Origin: Hyphomicrobiales bacterium
Lineage (GTDB): Bacteria; Pseudomonadota; Alphaproteobacteria; Rhizobiales; Rhizobiaceae
Direction of reading: 5' to 3'
Assembly: GCA_900473685.1 (NCBI GenBank)
Contig: UCNE01000003.1
Location: 1-64,000 of the forward strand
DNA: 64,000 bases
Shown: in pieces, positions 56,243 through 64,000 of the stretch
How positions within the stretch are numbered: the first letter of the stretch is position 1
How the letters are laid out: each line of letters begins with the position of its first letter
The notes under the pieces: model-generated
Databases searched by the model: none
Seen by the model: only the letters and a program-made list of their open reading frames with translations
Told to the model about the DNA's origin: nothing
Position numbers and translations under genes: made by a program

Positions 56243-56261
56243 CCGTCATGGGTCGATCTGC

Positions 56262-57368
56262 TTACTCGGCAGAGACGATCTTGCCGTTTTCCCACTTGTA
56301 GAGCGAGAAGCTCTGCGAGGTGAGGTCGCCGGTTTCGCCATAGGTGACGTCGCCGATGGCGGTCTTGATCGGTTCGCCGGTTTTCAGGGCAGCGGTGACG
56401 GCTGCGGCGTCTTCGGCACTTCCGGCCTTCTCGATACCGGCCTTGATCACTTCAACGGCTGCATAGGCGTTGAGCGTAAAAGCTTCCGGTGGGATGTTGG
56501 CGGCCTGAAGGGCTGCAACGGCTGCCTTCGAGCTGTCGTTCTTCAGAGCGTCGGCCGCATTGGTGAAGACAGTGCCGGCACCTGCGTCTGCGCCGATGGC
56601 CCAGAATTCGGTGTTGGACAGGCCGTCGCCACCGATGATCTGGATCGAAGCGCCGATATCATGCAGCTGGCGCACCAGAAGACCGGCTTCCGGGTGGTAA
56701 CCGCCGAAATAGAGCACATCGACCTTCTCCGCTTTCAGGCGGGTGGTCAGGGCGCTCAGATCCTTGTCGCCGGGTGTCAGCGAATCGTTGAAGACTTCGG
56801 TGACACCACCGGCGTTCAGCGTTGCCTTGAAGGAATCGGCCAGACCCTTGCCGTAGGCGCCCTTGTCGTTGAGGATGCCGATGCGCTTGTCCTTGAACTG
56901 CTTCAGGACATAGGCTGCTGCGACTTCTGCCTGCTGGTCGTCACGGCCGCAGGTGCGCAGGATGGTGGCAAGGCCACGCTTGGTCAGGTCCGGCGTCGTC
57001 GCTGTCGGGGTGACCATCAGGATGCCGTTTTCAGCAAGAACGTCGGATGCCGGCATGGCAACGCCCGAGGTGACCGGGCCGACGACAAAGCGGATGCCTT
57101 CGCCGACGATCTGGTTCGCTGCCGAAACACCCTGCTTGGGTTCGCCGGCGTCGTCAGCCAGTTTCAGCACGACCTGTTCGCCGAGAATGCCGCCGTTCTT
57201 GTTGATCTGATCGACGGCAACCTGGGCGCCGTTCTTGACCTGGTCGCCATAGGCGGCGACGGGGCCTGTCAGCGGCGCGATCAGGCCGATGACGATCTCT
57301 GCATGGGCGAGCGGCGCAAAGGCCAGCGAGGCCGCGAGCGTGGCGCCCGACAATGTCTTGAAATTCAT
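56262..57368 (-). CDS. Branched-chain amino acid ABC transporter binding protein
   Basis: A 368-residue periplasmic LivK/LivJ-like protein. Signal peptide residues 1-23 ([14 protein letters not shown]). Mature motifs are [33 protein letters not shown] and [27 protein letters not shown] precedes the ATG. No membrane or ATPase components are adjacent, so it must pair with a transporter elsewhere. Leucine-type amino acids, or purine-related ligands, are possible. Confidence 0.9.
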   Translation of the reverse strand: MNFKTLSGATLAASLAFAPLAHAEIVIGLIAPLTGPVAAYGDQVKNGAQVAVDQINKNGGILGEQVVLKLADDAGEPKQGVSAANQIVGEGIRFVVGPVTSGVAMPASDVLAENGILMVTPTATTPDLTKRGLATILRTCGRDDQQAEVAAAYVLKQFKDKRIGILNDKGAYGKGLADSFKATLNAGGVTEVFNDSLTPGDKDLSALTTRLKAEKVDVLYFGGYHPEAGLLVRQLHDIGASIQIIGGDGLSNTEFWAIGADAGAGTVFTNAADALKNDSSKAAVAALQAANIPPEAFTLNAYAAVEVIKAGIEKAGSAEDAAAVTAALKTGEPIKTAIGDVTYGETGDLTSQSFSLYKWENGKIVSAE

Positions 57369-57585
57369 CTTGCTTCTCCTTTGGTGGGTTTGTTCCCCGC
57401 AGTGCCAGCGCTTCGGTTGCCGGGCCGGGCGGGTGAAACCTGCCAGCCGGAAAGCAACGTCAGTTCCGTTGAGGTGTCCGTCTTCTTTGAACGGATCGAT
57501 CCCATGCTTCTCGTCTATGAACCCCGCCGGGATTCCGCAAGGCGATTTTTTGGGCAAAGTGCAAAATAATTGTTCAGATATTACG

Positions 57586-57623
57586 CCAGACGGGGCCGGG
57601 ATATAGGACCCGGCCCCGTCTGG
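57586..57623. terminator. 15-bp perfect palindrome after the aminotransferase
   Basis: CCAGACGGGGCCGGG (57586-57600) and CCCGGCCCCGTCTGG (57609-57623) pair over 15 bp with an 8-base loop. It lies 28 bases after the minus-strand aminotransferase stop. There is no T-run beyond it, but the stem is very stable. It probably ends or protects that transcript. Confidence 0.6.
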
Positions 57624-57651
57624 ATGATTGTCACGATAGAATCGTGTTCGT

Positions 57652-58983
57652 TTATGCGTTGGCGATCAGCACCTTGCGGATACCGTCGATCAGTTCGTCG
57701 ATCTCGGCCTTCGAGATGATCAGCGGTGGTGAAAGGGCGATGATGTCGCCGGTGGTGCGGATCAGGTAGCCGCTTTCATAGGCCTTCAGGAAGGCGGAGA
57801 AGGCGCGTTTCGTCGGCTCTCCGGCAATCGGCGCCAACTCGATCGCGCCGATCAGGCCGATATTGCGGATGTCGATCACATGCGGGCAGTCGCGCAGCGA
57901 ATGCAGCGCATCGCCCCAGTAGGACGCAAGCTCGGCGCCACGGGTGAGCAGGCCTTCGTCGCGATAGGTGTCGAGCGTGCCAAGGGCTGCGGCGCAAGCG
58001 ATTGGGTTGCCGGAATAGGTATAGCCGTGGAAGAACTCGATCATGTGTTCCGGGCCGCTCATGAAGGCATCATGAATTTCGCCGGTGACGAACACGGCGC
58101 CCATCGGAATGACGCCGTTAGTCAGGCCCTTGGCGGTGACGATCATGTCCGGCTTGACGTCGAAATACTGGGCGGCAAACGGCGTGCCGAGGCGGCCATA
58201 ACCGGTGATGACTTCGTCGAAGATCAGCAGGATGCCGTGCTTGGTGCAGATGTCGCGCAGCTTCTGCAGGTAGCCCTTCGGCGGGATGAGAACGCCGGTC
58301 GAGCCTGCAACCGGCTCGACGATCACGGCAGCGATGGTCGAGGCGTCATGCAGCGTGACGATGCGTTCCAGTTCGGATGCGATATCGCCACCATGTTCCG
58401 GCTCGCCCTTGGTGAAGGCGTTCTTGTCGGGGAAATGGGTGTGCGGCATATGGTCGACGCCGGTCAGGAGCGTACCGAACATCTTGCGGTTGGAAACGAT
58501 GCCACCGACGGAGATGCCGCCGAAGTTGACGCCGTGATAGCCGCGCTCGCGGCCGATCAGGCGGGTACGCGAGCCCTGGCCCTTCACCTTGTGATAGGCA
58601 AGCGCCACCTTCAGCGCAGTCTCGACGGATTCAGAGCCTGAATTGGTGTAGAGCACATGCTCCATGCCATCGGGAGCGATGTCGATCAGGCGGTTTGCCA
58701 GTTCAAAGGCCTTGGGGTGGCCAAGCTGGAAGGCCGGTGCATAGTCAAGCTCGCCTGCCTGCTGCTGGATTGCTTCGGTGATCTGCGGGCGGCAGTGGCC
58801 CGCGTTGACGCACCAGAGGCCTGCGGTGCCATCGAGCACCTGGCGGCCGTCATGGGTCGTGTAGTGCATGTCCTTCGCCTTGACGAACATGCGCGGTTCT
58901 TTCTTGTACTGCCGGTTGGCCGTGAACGGCATCCAGAAGGCGCTCAGATCGTTCGGCGTGGCATTGAGGCGGTTCGACATCAT
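57652..58983 (-). CDS. Class III aminotransferase (omega-amino acid-pyruvate type)
   Basis: A 443-residue PLP aminotransferase. Family marks are [58 protein letters not shown] and the PLP lysine in [15 protein letters not shown]. Related enzymes use beta-alanine or other omega-amino acids and pyruvate. A FadR-like palindrome lies 60 bases upstream of the start (59043-59061). Confidence 0.88.
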   Translation of the reverse strand: MMSNRLNATPNDLSAFWMPFTANRQYKKEPRMFVKAKDMHYTTHDGRQVLDGTAGLWCVNAGHCRPQITEAIQQQAGELDYAPAFQLGHPKAFELANRLIDIAPDGMEHVLYTNSGSESVETALKVALAYHKVKGQGSRTRLIGRERGYHGVNFGGISVGGIVSNRKMFGTLLTGVDHMPHTHFPDKNAFTKGEPEHGGDIASELERIVTLHDASTIAAVIVEPVAGSTGVLIPPKGYLQKLRDICTKHGILLIFDEVITGYGRLGTPFAAQYFDVKPDMIVTAKGLTNGVIPMGAVFVTGEIHDAFMSGPEHMIEFFHGYTYSGNPIACAAALGTLDTYRDEGLLTRGAELASYWGDALHSLRDCPHVIDIRNIGLIGAIELAPIAGEPTKRAFSAFLKAYESGYLIRTTGDIIALSPPLIISKAEIDELIDGIRKVLIANA

Positions 58984-59042
58984 GTTCTCCGTGGCGCGTA
59001 CTCTCTGGCGGCCAAATCCAGTGGGTTTCGATGAATCTTTAC

Positions 59043-59061
59043 CTGATGGTCAAACTATCAG
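59043..59061 (-). promoter_or_regulatory. GntR/FadR-like operator upstream of the aminotransferase
   Basis: CTGATGGT (59043-59050), CAA centre, ACTATCAG (59054-59061) form an inverted repeat with one mismatch. Its core TGGTCAAACTA resembles the TGGT-N3-ACCA operators of the FadR subfamily. It is a candidate control site for the aminotransferase gene. Confidence 0.4.
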
Positions 59062-59095
59062 GGCGCTTTTCGCGGTCAAGGCTTGACTGAGATCG

Positions 59096-59111
59096 CCGGA
59101 CTGAAGTCCGG
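59096..59111. repeat. Palindrome between aminotransferase and GH9 genes
   Basis: CCGGACT and AGTCCGG flank a GA centre, perfect over 7 bp. Outer GATC copies can extend the pairing with one bulge. As both genes point away from it, it is not a terminator; it may be an operator. Confidence 0.4.
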
Positions 59112-59137
59112 GATCGGTGAAAAGCACAATTTCGCCG

Positions 59138-59157
59138 TTTGGAAACATTTGGAAACA
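59138..59157 (+). repeat. Tandem 10-bp direct repeat upstream of the GH9 gene
   Basis: TTTGGAAACA occurs twice back to back at 59138-59147 and 59148-59157, exactly one helical turn apart. A 10-bp palindrome AGGTTAACCT follows at 59182-59191. Both lie within 110 bases of the GH9 start and are candidate regulator sites. Confidence 0.6.
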
Positions 59158-59241
59158 GGGGTTGCATCCAATCTTTTCCGAAGGTTAACCTGTTTGCAGC
59201 AGAGTGGCGCCGCGTTGCCGTAACACGGGCTCAGGATAGAG

Positions 59242-61512
59242 ATGTTGCCAAAACTTCCAGCCAGCCTGGTGCTTGCGCTTTTCGTCAGTCTTCCAGCCCA
59301 AGCCGGTGCTGCCGAGATGATTGCCGATGGCGCTTTCGAGAAGGGCCAGGACGGTTTTTGGGCGGCCGGCGGCGTCGCGCTGTCGCGCGAACATGGCAAG
59401 CTGTGCGCCGATGTCGAGGCGGGCGGTACCCCTTGGGACCGGTTGCTCGGGCTCAACGATCTGCAGTTCGATCCGGGCAAATCCTATCGCCTGACAATGG
59501 TGCTCGAAGCCGAGGACGCGCACACATTCCCGGTCACGATCCAGCGCAATGCCGAACCCTGGACGCCACAGGCAACCTTCGAGGCCGGGACCAAGGCCGG
59601 GAAAGTGGAGTTCTCGGCCGCTTTCACGGCAACGGAGAAAGACCCTGCCCAGATCATCTTCCAATTGGGCGGGGCGCAAAAACCCTGGCGTGTTTGCCTG
59701 GATGACGTGGCACTGCGCGAAGCAAAGCCCGACAGGCTCGAGGCGGCCGCACGAAAGACGATGTACGCACTCCCCGCCCTGGTCAACCAGACCGGTTATT
59801 TCCTCGATGGTCCGAAGCGGGCGACGATCCTGTCAAAGGCGACTGATCCGTTGCCGTTCAAGCTGGAAGACGAAAACGGTGCTGCAATCGGCGAGGGCAT
59901 GACAGCGCCCGCCGGTTTTGATCCTACGGTCGAGGCAAACACGCAGATTGCCGATTTTTCGGCCTTTGCGACGGCTGGCGAGGGCTATCGGCTGATCGTT
60001 GGCGGGAAGAAGAGCCTGCCGTTTTCGGTCGGCCACGACGTCTACGGCAAATTGCGCGTCGACGCGTTGTCCTGGTTCTATCCGCAGCGCAGCGGCATCG
60101 AGATCAAGGGCGATATCGCTGGAGAAGCCTATGCACGGCCGGCCGGACATGTGCAGGAAAGCCCGAACCAGGGCGATACGAAGGTGACCTGCCTGACCGG
60201 CAAGATCGCCGCCAAACTCTATGGCAAGGACTGGACTTGCGATTACACGCTCGATGTCTCCGGCGGCTGGTACGATGCCGGCGATCAGGGCAAGTATGTG
60301 GTCAATGGCGGTATCGCCGTGTCGCAACTCTTGAGCACGTTCGAGCGTGGGCTGGTTTTCGGCGATGGCGCTTCGCCGGTCTTGAGCGACAGCCTGTCGC
60401 GCATTCCTGAAAACGGCAATGGCATTCCCGATATCCTCGATGAGGCGCGCTGGGAGCTTGAATTCCTGATGAAGATGATGGTGCCCGACGGCCAGCCGCT
60501 GGCCGGCATGGTGCATCACAAGGTTCACGATATCAAATGGACCGGGGTGCCGATGCTGCCGCATCTCGATCCGGAGCTGCGCGTGCTGCACCGCCCCTCG
60601 ACCGCCGCAACGCTGAACCTTGCTGCCGTGGCGGCGCAGGGCGCGCGGCTGTTTGCGCCGTATGATATGGAATTTGCACAGCGCCTGCTCGCAGCGGGTC
60701 AGAAGGCATGGCTGGCCGCCGCCGCCCATCCCGCTCTCTTCGCGCCGGGTTCTGATGGCTTGCAGGGCGGCGGCGATTATGGCGACGATGATATCTCCGA
60801 TGAAACCTATTGGGCGGCGGCCGAGCTTTACATCACCACGGGAGAAGCCCGTTATCTGACGGCATTGAAAGCCTCGCCGCATTGGGCCGGACCGGTCTTT
60901 CCCGCCGTTGGTGCCTTCGACTGGCGCAGCGTTGCGGGGCTTGGCCGTCTCGATCTGGCGCTTTATGGCGACAATCTTGAGCCTGATGACAAGGCAATGG
61001 TGATGGCATCGGTTGTATCGGCTGCCCGGAACTTCCTCAGCCTGCAGGCAAAGGAGCCGTTCGGGCATATCTACCGGCCAGCCAACAACCGCTACGACTG
61101 GGGATCGAACCAGCTCATTCTGCAAAACCTGATCGTTGTTTCAGCCGGCTATGACCTCACGGGTGAAGTGCCGTTTCTGAACGGTGTGCGGGAAGGCATG
61201 GATTATATCTTCGGGCGCAACGCGATGAACATGTCCTATGTCACTGGATATGGCAGCGCTTTTGCCAAAAACCAGCATAGCCGCTGGTATGCCCATCAGG
61301 TCGATAGCGCGCTGCCCAATCCGCCTGTTGGTACGCTGGCCGGTGGGCCGAATTCGACACTGGTCGACGATGTTGCGCGCGCCCGCCTCAAGGGGTGCGC
61401 GCCGCAGACCTGCTATATCGACGACATCATGGCCTGGGGCACCAACGAAATGACGATCAACTGGAATGCGCCGCTGGTCTATATCGCCTCTTTCCTGGCG
61501 GACGCACGATGA
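59242..61512 (+). CDS. Secreted glycoside hydrolase family 9 (endoglucanase-like)
   Basis: A 756-residue exported GH9 enzyme. Signal peptide residues 1-24, then a CBM4/9-like jelly-roll domain (about 25-160: MIADGAFEKGQDGFWAAGG), a cellulase N-terminal Ig-like domain (about 170-270: ALVNQTGYFLDGPKRATIL) and the catalytic barrel (about 280-755). Catalytic aspartates are in GGWYDAGDQGKYV; the acid Glu is in GTNEMTINWNAPLVY. It should cut beta-1,4-glucans or their oligomers outside or in the periplasm. AGGATAGAG precedes the ATG. The stop overlaps the next ATG (ATGA). Confidence 0.9.
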   Translation: MLPKLPASLVLALFVSLPAQAGAAEMIADGAFEKGQDGFWAAGGVALSREHGKLCADVEAGGTPWDRLLGLNDLQFDPGKSYRLTMVLEAEDAHTFPVTIQRNAEPWTPQATFEAGTKAGKVEFSAAFTATEKDPAQIIFQLGGAQKPWRVCLDDVALREAKPDRLEAAARKTMYALPALVNQTGYFLDGPKRATILSKATDPLPFKLEDENGAAIGEGMTAPAGFDPTVEANTQIADFSAFATAGEGYRLIVGGKKSLPFSVGHDVYGKLRVDALSWFYPQRSGIEIKGDIAGEAYARPAGHVQESPNQGDTKVTCLTGKIAAKLYGKDWTCDYTLDVSGGWYDAGDQGKYVVNGGIAVSQLLSTFERGLVFGDGASPVLSDSLSRIPENGNGIPDILDEARWELEFLMKMMVPDGQPLAGMVHHKVHDIKWTGVPMLPHLDPELRVLHRPSTAATLNLAAVAAQGARLFAPYDMEFAQRLLAAGQKAWLAAAAHPALFAPGSDGLQGGGDYGDDDISDETYWAAAELYITTGEARYLTALKASPHWAGPVFPAVGAFDWRSVAGLGRLDLALYGDNLEPDDKAMVMASVVSAARNFLSLQAKEPFGHIYRPANNRYDWGSNQLILQNLIVVSAGYDLTGEVPFLNGVREGMDYIFGRNAMNMSYVTGYGSAFAKNQHSRWYAHQVDSALPNPPVGTLAGGPNSTLVDDVARARLKGCAPQTCYIDDIMAWGTNEMTINWNAPLVYIASFLADAR

Positions 61513-62654
61513 ACGGCCACACGGGCATTGCCTTCATCGGCACGGGTTTTGTTGCCGATTACTACATGACGACGCTGGCCAACCACCCGCAACTGCTGTT
61601 GGCGGGTGTCTGGGATGTCGATTCCGATCGCTTAAAGCAGTTTTGCAACTACTGGAACGTTCGCGCCTATGCCTCTGAAGCAGAATCGCTTTCCGATCCT
61701 GCCGTCACCATCGTCGTCAACCTGACGACGCCGGAAAGCCACCATGCCGTCAACAGGGCGGCGCTGCTGGCAGGCAAACATGTCTATTGCGAGAAGCCTC
61801 TGGCCATGACGGTAGATCAGGCGCGGGAGCTGGTATCGCTTGCCGCGGAGCGGGGCCTCGTCCTTGCCGGCGCGCCGGCCAATGCGCTCAGTGATGCCTG
61901 TGGTCATTGCGCCGAAATCCTCCGCTCCGGCGTCATCGGCACGCCACGTCTTGCCTATGCCGAGATGGAGGACGGACCGGTCTTTCGCGACAAATGGCAG
62001 GAATGGCGCAGCCGCTCTGGTGCGAAATGGCCGGCCGTCCACGAATTTGAGATCGGCTGCACGCTCGAACATGCCGGCTATGCCACAAGCTGGCTGCTAT
62101 CGCTGTTCGGGCCTGTATCGAATGTCGCGGCTTTCTCCGCGCTGACCTTTCCCGACAAGGGGCCGGGTACCGAAGGCCTTGCCCTTGGTCCGGATTTTTC
62201 CGTTGGCTGCCTGACCTTCAGGTCGGGGCTCGTTGCTCGTCTGACCAGCGGTCTGGCGGCACCACGGGACCGGTCGCTGACGATCGTCGGCGACAAGGGC
62301 ACGATCGTCGTGCGCGATCTCTGGGACAATCGCTCGCCGGTTCATGTCGAATTGGCTGGCGGCAAGCGGCCGCTGCTGCACCGGTTGATCGAGCGCGTCG
62401 AGTGGCAGTTTCAGCGGAAATTTCCGTTTCGCCTGACAGCGGGCAAGCCGGTGGCCTATCCGCAGGCAGCTGAGAAGAACAGCCTGCCGGCCTATCCCTC
62501 ACAGATCGATTTTGTCCGCGGGATCGCAGCCCAGGCGGATGCGATCAGGTCCGGCACCCAGCCGTTGTTTTCAGGCGAGACGGCATTGCATCTGACGGAC
62601 ATCGTGCTGGCGCTCAATGCGGGCAAGCGGGATCATACGCCAACGGCGCTATGA
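61509..62654 (+). CDS. Gfo/Idh/MocA family oxidoreductase
   Basis: A 381-residue NAD(P)-dependent oxidoreductase. The Rossmann motif is IAFIGTGFVADYY, followed by the EKPLAMTVDQAREL signature near residue 97. It is translationally coupled to the GH9 gene (ATGA overlap), so it likely acts on a sugar related to that enzyme's products. Its 3' end overlaps the convergent oxidoreductase by 6 bases. Confidence 0.87.
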   Translation: MNGHTGIAFIGTGFVADYYMTTLANHPQLLLAGVWDVDSDRLKQFCNYWNVRAYASEAESLSDPAVTIVVNLTTPESHHAVNRAALLAGKHVYCEKPLAMTVDQARELVSLAAERGLVLAGAPANALSDACGHCAEILRSGVIGTPRLAYAEMEDGPVFRDKWQEWRSRSGAKWPAVHEFEIGCTLEHAGYATSWLLSLFGPVSNVAAFSALTFPDKGPGTEGLALGPDFSVGCLTFRSGLVARLTSGLAAPRDRSLTIVGDKGTIVVRDLWDNRSPVHVELAGGKRPLLHRLIERVEWQFQRKFPFRLTAGKPVAYPQAAEKNSLPAYPSQIDFVRGIAAQADAIRSGTQPLFSGETALHLTDIVLALNAGKRDHTPTAL

Positions 62655-63722
62655 TGGTAGCAGCGACCGGATGGTCTCGATGATACCGAGTGCTTCCGCG
62701 CTCATGCTGAGCGACATTTCCGATTGCTGCTGTTGCCCTTCAAGGATCGCCGTGCTTGCCGCCGCGATTTCGAACTGCAGCCCATCGCCGGGAAAGCCGT
62801 GCCGGTAGACGGTGAGGCCGGGCAGGGGCAACCGCCCGGAGATCTTTCCGGCAACGCGCGCCAAGTGGCCTGATCCGGACGGCACGGCAAGATGATGGAC
62901 GACCCGATTTCTCGTCAGGATGATCCGGCTTGCCCGCAGGAACGGCGCATCGATCACCAGGCTGCCGGTTTCGCCCTCGATGACGAAACGATTGGCTCCG
63001 TTGCGGTTGAAACCGCAGGACAGCTTTGCCTGGAAACCGTTATAGCCGAGCGCGACATCCGCTGACATATCTACACCCGTTGAAGCGGCCGACCAGCGCC
63101 CTGTTGTCGTCTTTGGTGAACCGAACAGAGCCAGCGTCAGTGCGATCGGGTAGACGCCCAGATCAAGCAGCGAGCCGCCGCCCAGCGACGGTGCGAAAAA
63201 CCGGCTGTTGCCATCGAAGGCTTTGGCATAGGCGAGTTCGGCGTGGATGCCGGTAATGGCGCCAATCGCCTTGCTGGCGAGAAGTTGCCGTAGCCGGCCG
63301 ATGGCCGGCAGGAAGACGGTCCAGAGCCCTTCCATTGCAAAGGTCTGTTTTTCCGCAGCAAGATCGGCGAGTGCTCGCGCCTGCGCTGCGGTCGTCACAA
63401 GCGGCTTTTCGACCAGCACGGGCTTTCCGGCGTTGAGCAGCGTGCGGGCTTGCTCGAAGTGAGCGGTATTCGGGGTCGCGAGATAGACGGCGTCGATCAG
63501 CGGATCGGCGGCAAGGCGGTCGATATCGGTGATGATGCGCAGCCCGCCGAAACGGTTTGAAAAGGTGGCGGCAGTCTCAGCTGTGCGGGAGCAAACGGCA
63601 ACAAGCGCTGCATTCTCCGTCAACTGGATGTCGTTCGCAAACGTCGTTGCGATGGATCCTGTACCCAGTACGGCCCATTTGAGAGGTTTGGCGGGAAACA
63701 GGGCTTTGGCTGGGGTGTTCAT
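62649..63722 (-). CDS. Gfo/Idh/MocA family oxidoreductase
   Basis: A 357-residue oxidoreductase. WAVLGTGSIATTFANDI binds NAD(P); VLVEKPLVTTAAQARAL is the family signature, and GGGSLLDLGVYPIAL the C-terminal motif of the D-xylose/trans-dihydrodiol type. It is convergent with the other Gfo/Idh/MocA gene and only distantly similar to it. Substrate is unknown. Confidence 0.87.
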   Translation of the reverse strand: MNTPAKALFPAKPLKWAVLGTGSIATTFANDIQLTENAALVAVCSRTAETAATFSNRFGGLRIITDIDRLAADPLIDAVYLATPNTAHFEQARTLLNAGKPVLVEKPLVTTAAQARALADLAAEKQTFAMEGLWTVFLPAIGRLRQLLASKAIGAITGIHAELAYAKAFDGNSRFFAPSLGGGSLLDLGVYPIALTLALFGSPKTTTGRWSAASTGVDMSADVALGYNGFQAKLSCGFNRNGANRFVIEGETGSLVIDAPFLRASRIILTRNRVVHHLAVPSGSGHLARVAGKISGRLPLPGLTVYRHGFPGDGLQFEIAAASTAILEGQQQQSEMSLSMSAEALGIIETIRSLLPS

Positions 63723-63840
63723 GGCGGCGATACTGCAACGCCAAGTCTCAAGGGCGCGTAAACGTCAAAAGACGGTTGTCTGCAGCCGGCTGTCCGGTGG
63801 TTTTTCCACAAGTGGACGCAGTCTTGAGAGGCAGGAGATA

Positions 63841-63866
63841 GAATGGGGCCGCAAGCGGCCCCATTC
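63841..63866 (-). terminator. GC palindrome after the ArsR-type gene
   Basis: GAATGGGGCCGC and GCGGCCCCATTC form a perfect 12-bp palindromic stem with a 2-base centre, three bases after the minus-strand stop. A T-run is absent. It is a probable terminator for the partial gene at the window end. Confidence 0.55.
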
Positions 63867-63869
63867 GCA

Positions 63870-64000
63870 TCAGGCGGTACGGCGCTGCGCGATCTTTTCG
63901 ACCGCGCTGGTTTCGTCGCCGTAGATTTCCTTCAGGGTTTTCAGAACTTTTAGTACTGCATCCGAAGAACTTGAATAATAGATCGTCTGAGCATCTCTAC
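63870..64000 (-). CDS. C-terminal part of a probable ArsR-type regulator (partial)
   Basis: The minus strand gives an open frame from the window edge to TGA at 63870-63872, 42 residues: it includes RDAQTIYYSSSSDAV and VLKTLKEIYG. The pattern TIYYS followed by a helix VLKVLKTLKEIY resembles the wing and last helix of ArsR/SmtB regulators. The DNA-binding part lies beyond the window, so the family call is tentative. Confidence 0.5.
   Translation of the reverse strand, partial: RDAQTIYYSSSSDAVLKVLKTLKEIYGDETSAVEKIAQRRTA

Overview
The window is a GC-rich chromosomal segment from an alphaproteobacterium, most likely of the family Rhizobiaceae (Rhizobium/Agrobacterium/Pararhizobium type). This is inferred from gene content: an L-arabinonate dehydratase, a BacA/SbmA-type peptide transporter, a lacEFGKZ-like operon with a GH42 beta-galactosidase, an xdhABC/puuD/guaD purine module, and rhizobial-style intergenic palindromes with CTTCTCCCC-type arms. 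I found no rRNA, tRNA, CRISPR array, transposase or prophage, so most of it reads as ordinary core and accessory metabolism with a few mobile-type toxin-antitoxin loci.

Layout. 0-2.4 kb: arabinonate dehydratase and a Phd/VapC locus whose toxin gene is broken by an internal deletion. 2.4-5.7 kb: a three-gene operon (circularly permuted ATP-grasp, alpha-E, transglutaminase-like) of a family whose biology is still poorly described. 5.9-15.2 kb: transporter, DEAD-box helicase, AlkC glycosylase, attachment protein, orphan MttB-like methyltransferase, a divergent MnmD plus FAD oxidoreductase pair resembling a split MnmC, and a PRC-barrel protein. 15.3-18.7 kb: DUF1045 protein, then puuE-uraD-allA-uraH. 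18.7-19.3 kb: a RelE/HigB-type toxin with antitoxin. 19.3-28 kb: FMN-dependent lactate-type dehydrogenase, AraC regulator and a sugar ABC transporter operon ending in beta-galactosidase. 28.2-37 kb: guaD, puuD, LysR regulator and xdhABC. 37-47.5 kb: glycerol kinase, flavin monooxygenase, a Map paralogue, MFS transporter, BacA-like transporter, polysaccharide deacetylase, NnrU, a YfgM-like protein and Der. 47.5-54.4 kb: AraC regulator, PEBP protein, KDG-type kinase, GH13 alpha-glucosidase, PLP enzyme with an Lrp regulator, and a GST. 54.4-59 kb: adenine deaminase, a Liv-type binding protein and a class III aminotransferase. 59.2-64 kb: secreted GH9 glycosidase, two Gfo/Idh/MocA oxidoreductases and the C-terminal end of a probable ArsR-type regulator.

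How the genes work together. The clearest theme is purine salvage for nitrogen. AdeC and GuaD deaminate adenine and guanine, XdhABC oxidises hypoxanthine/xanthine to urate, PuuD makes 5-hydroxyisourate, UraH and UraD give allantoin, PuuE opens it to allantoate, and AllA cleaves ureidoglycolate. The allantoate-degrading step is not in the window. The second theme is carbohydrate use: arabinonate, beta-galactosides, alpha-glucosides, KDG, glycerol, lactate and a cellulose-type glucan.

The best candidates for incompletely described biology are the ATP-grasp/alpha-E/transglutaminase cassette (no Anbu protease gene in the sequence shown), the divergent split-MnmC pair, several start-codon-proximal hairpins, and the operator-like repeats in front of the GH9 gene.
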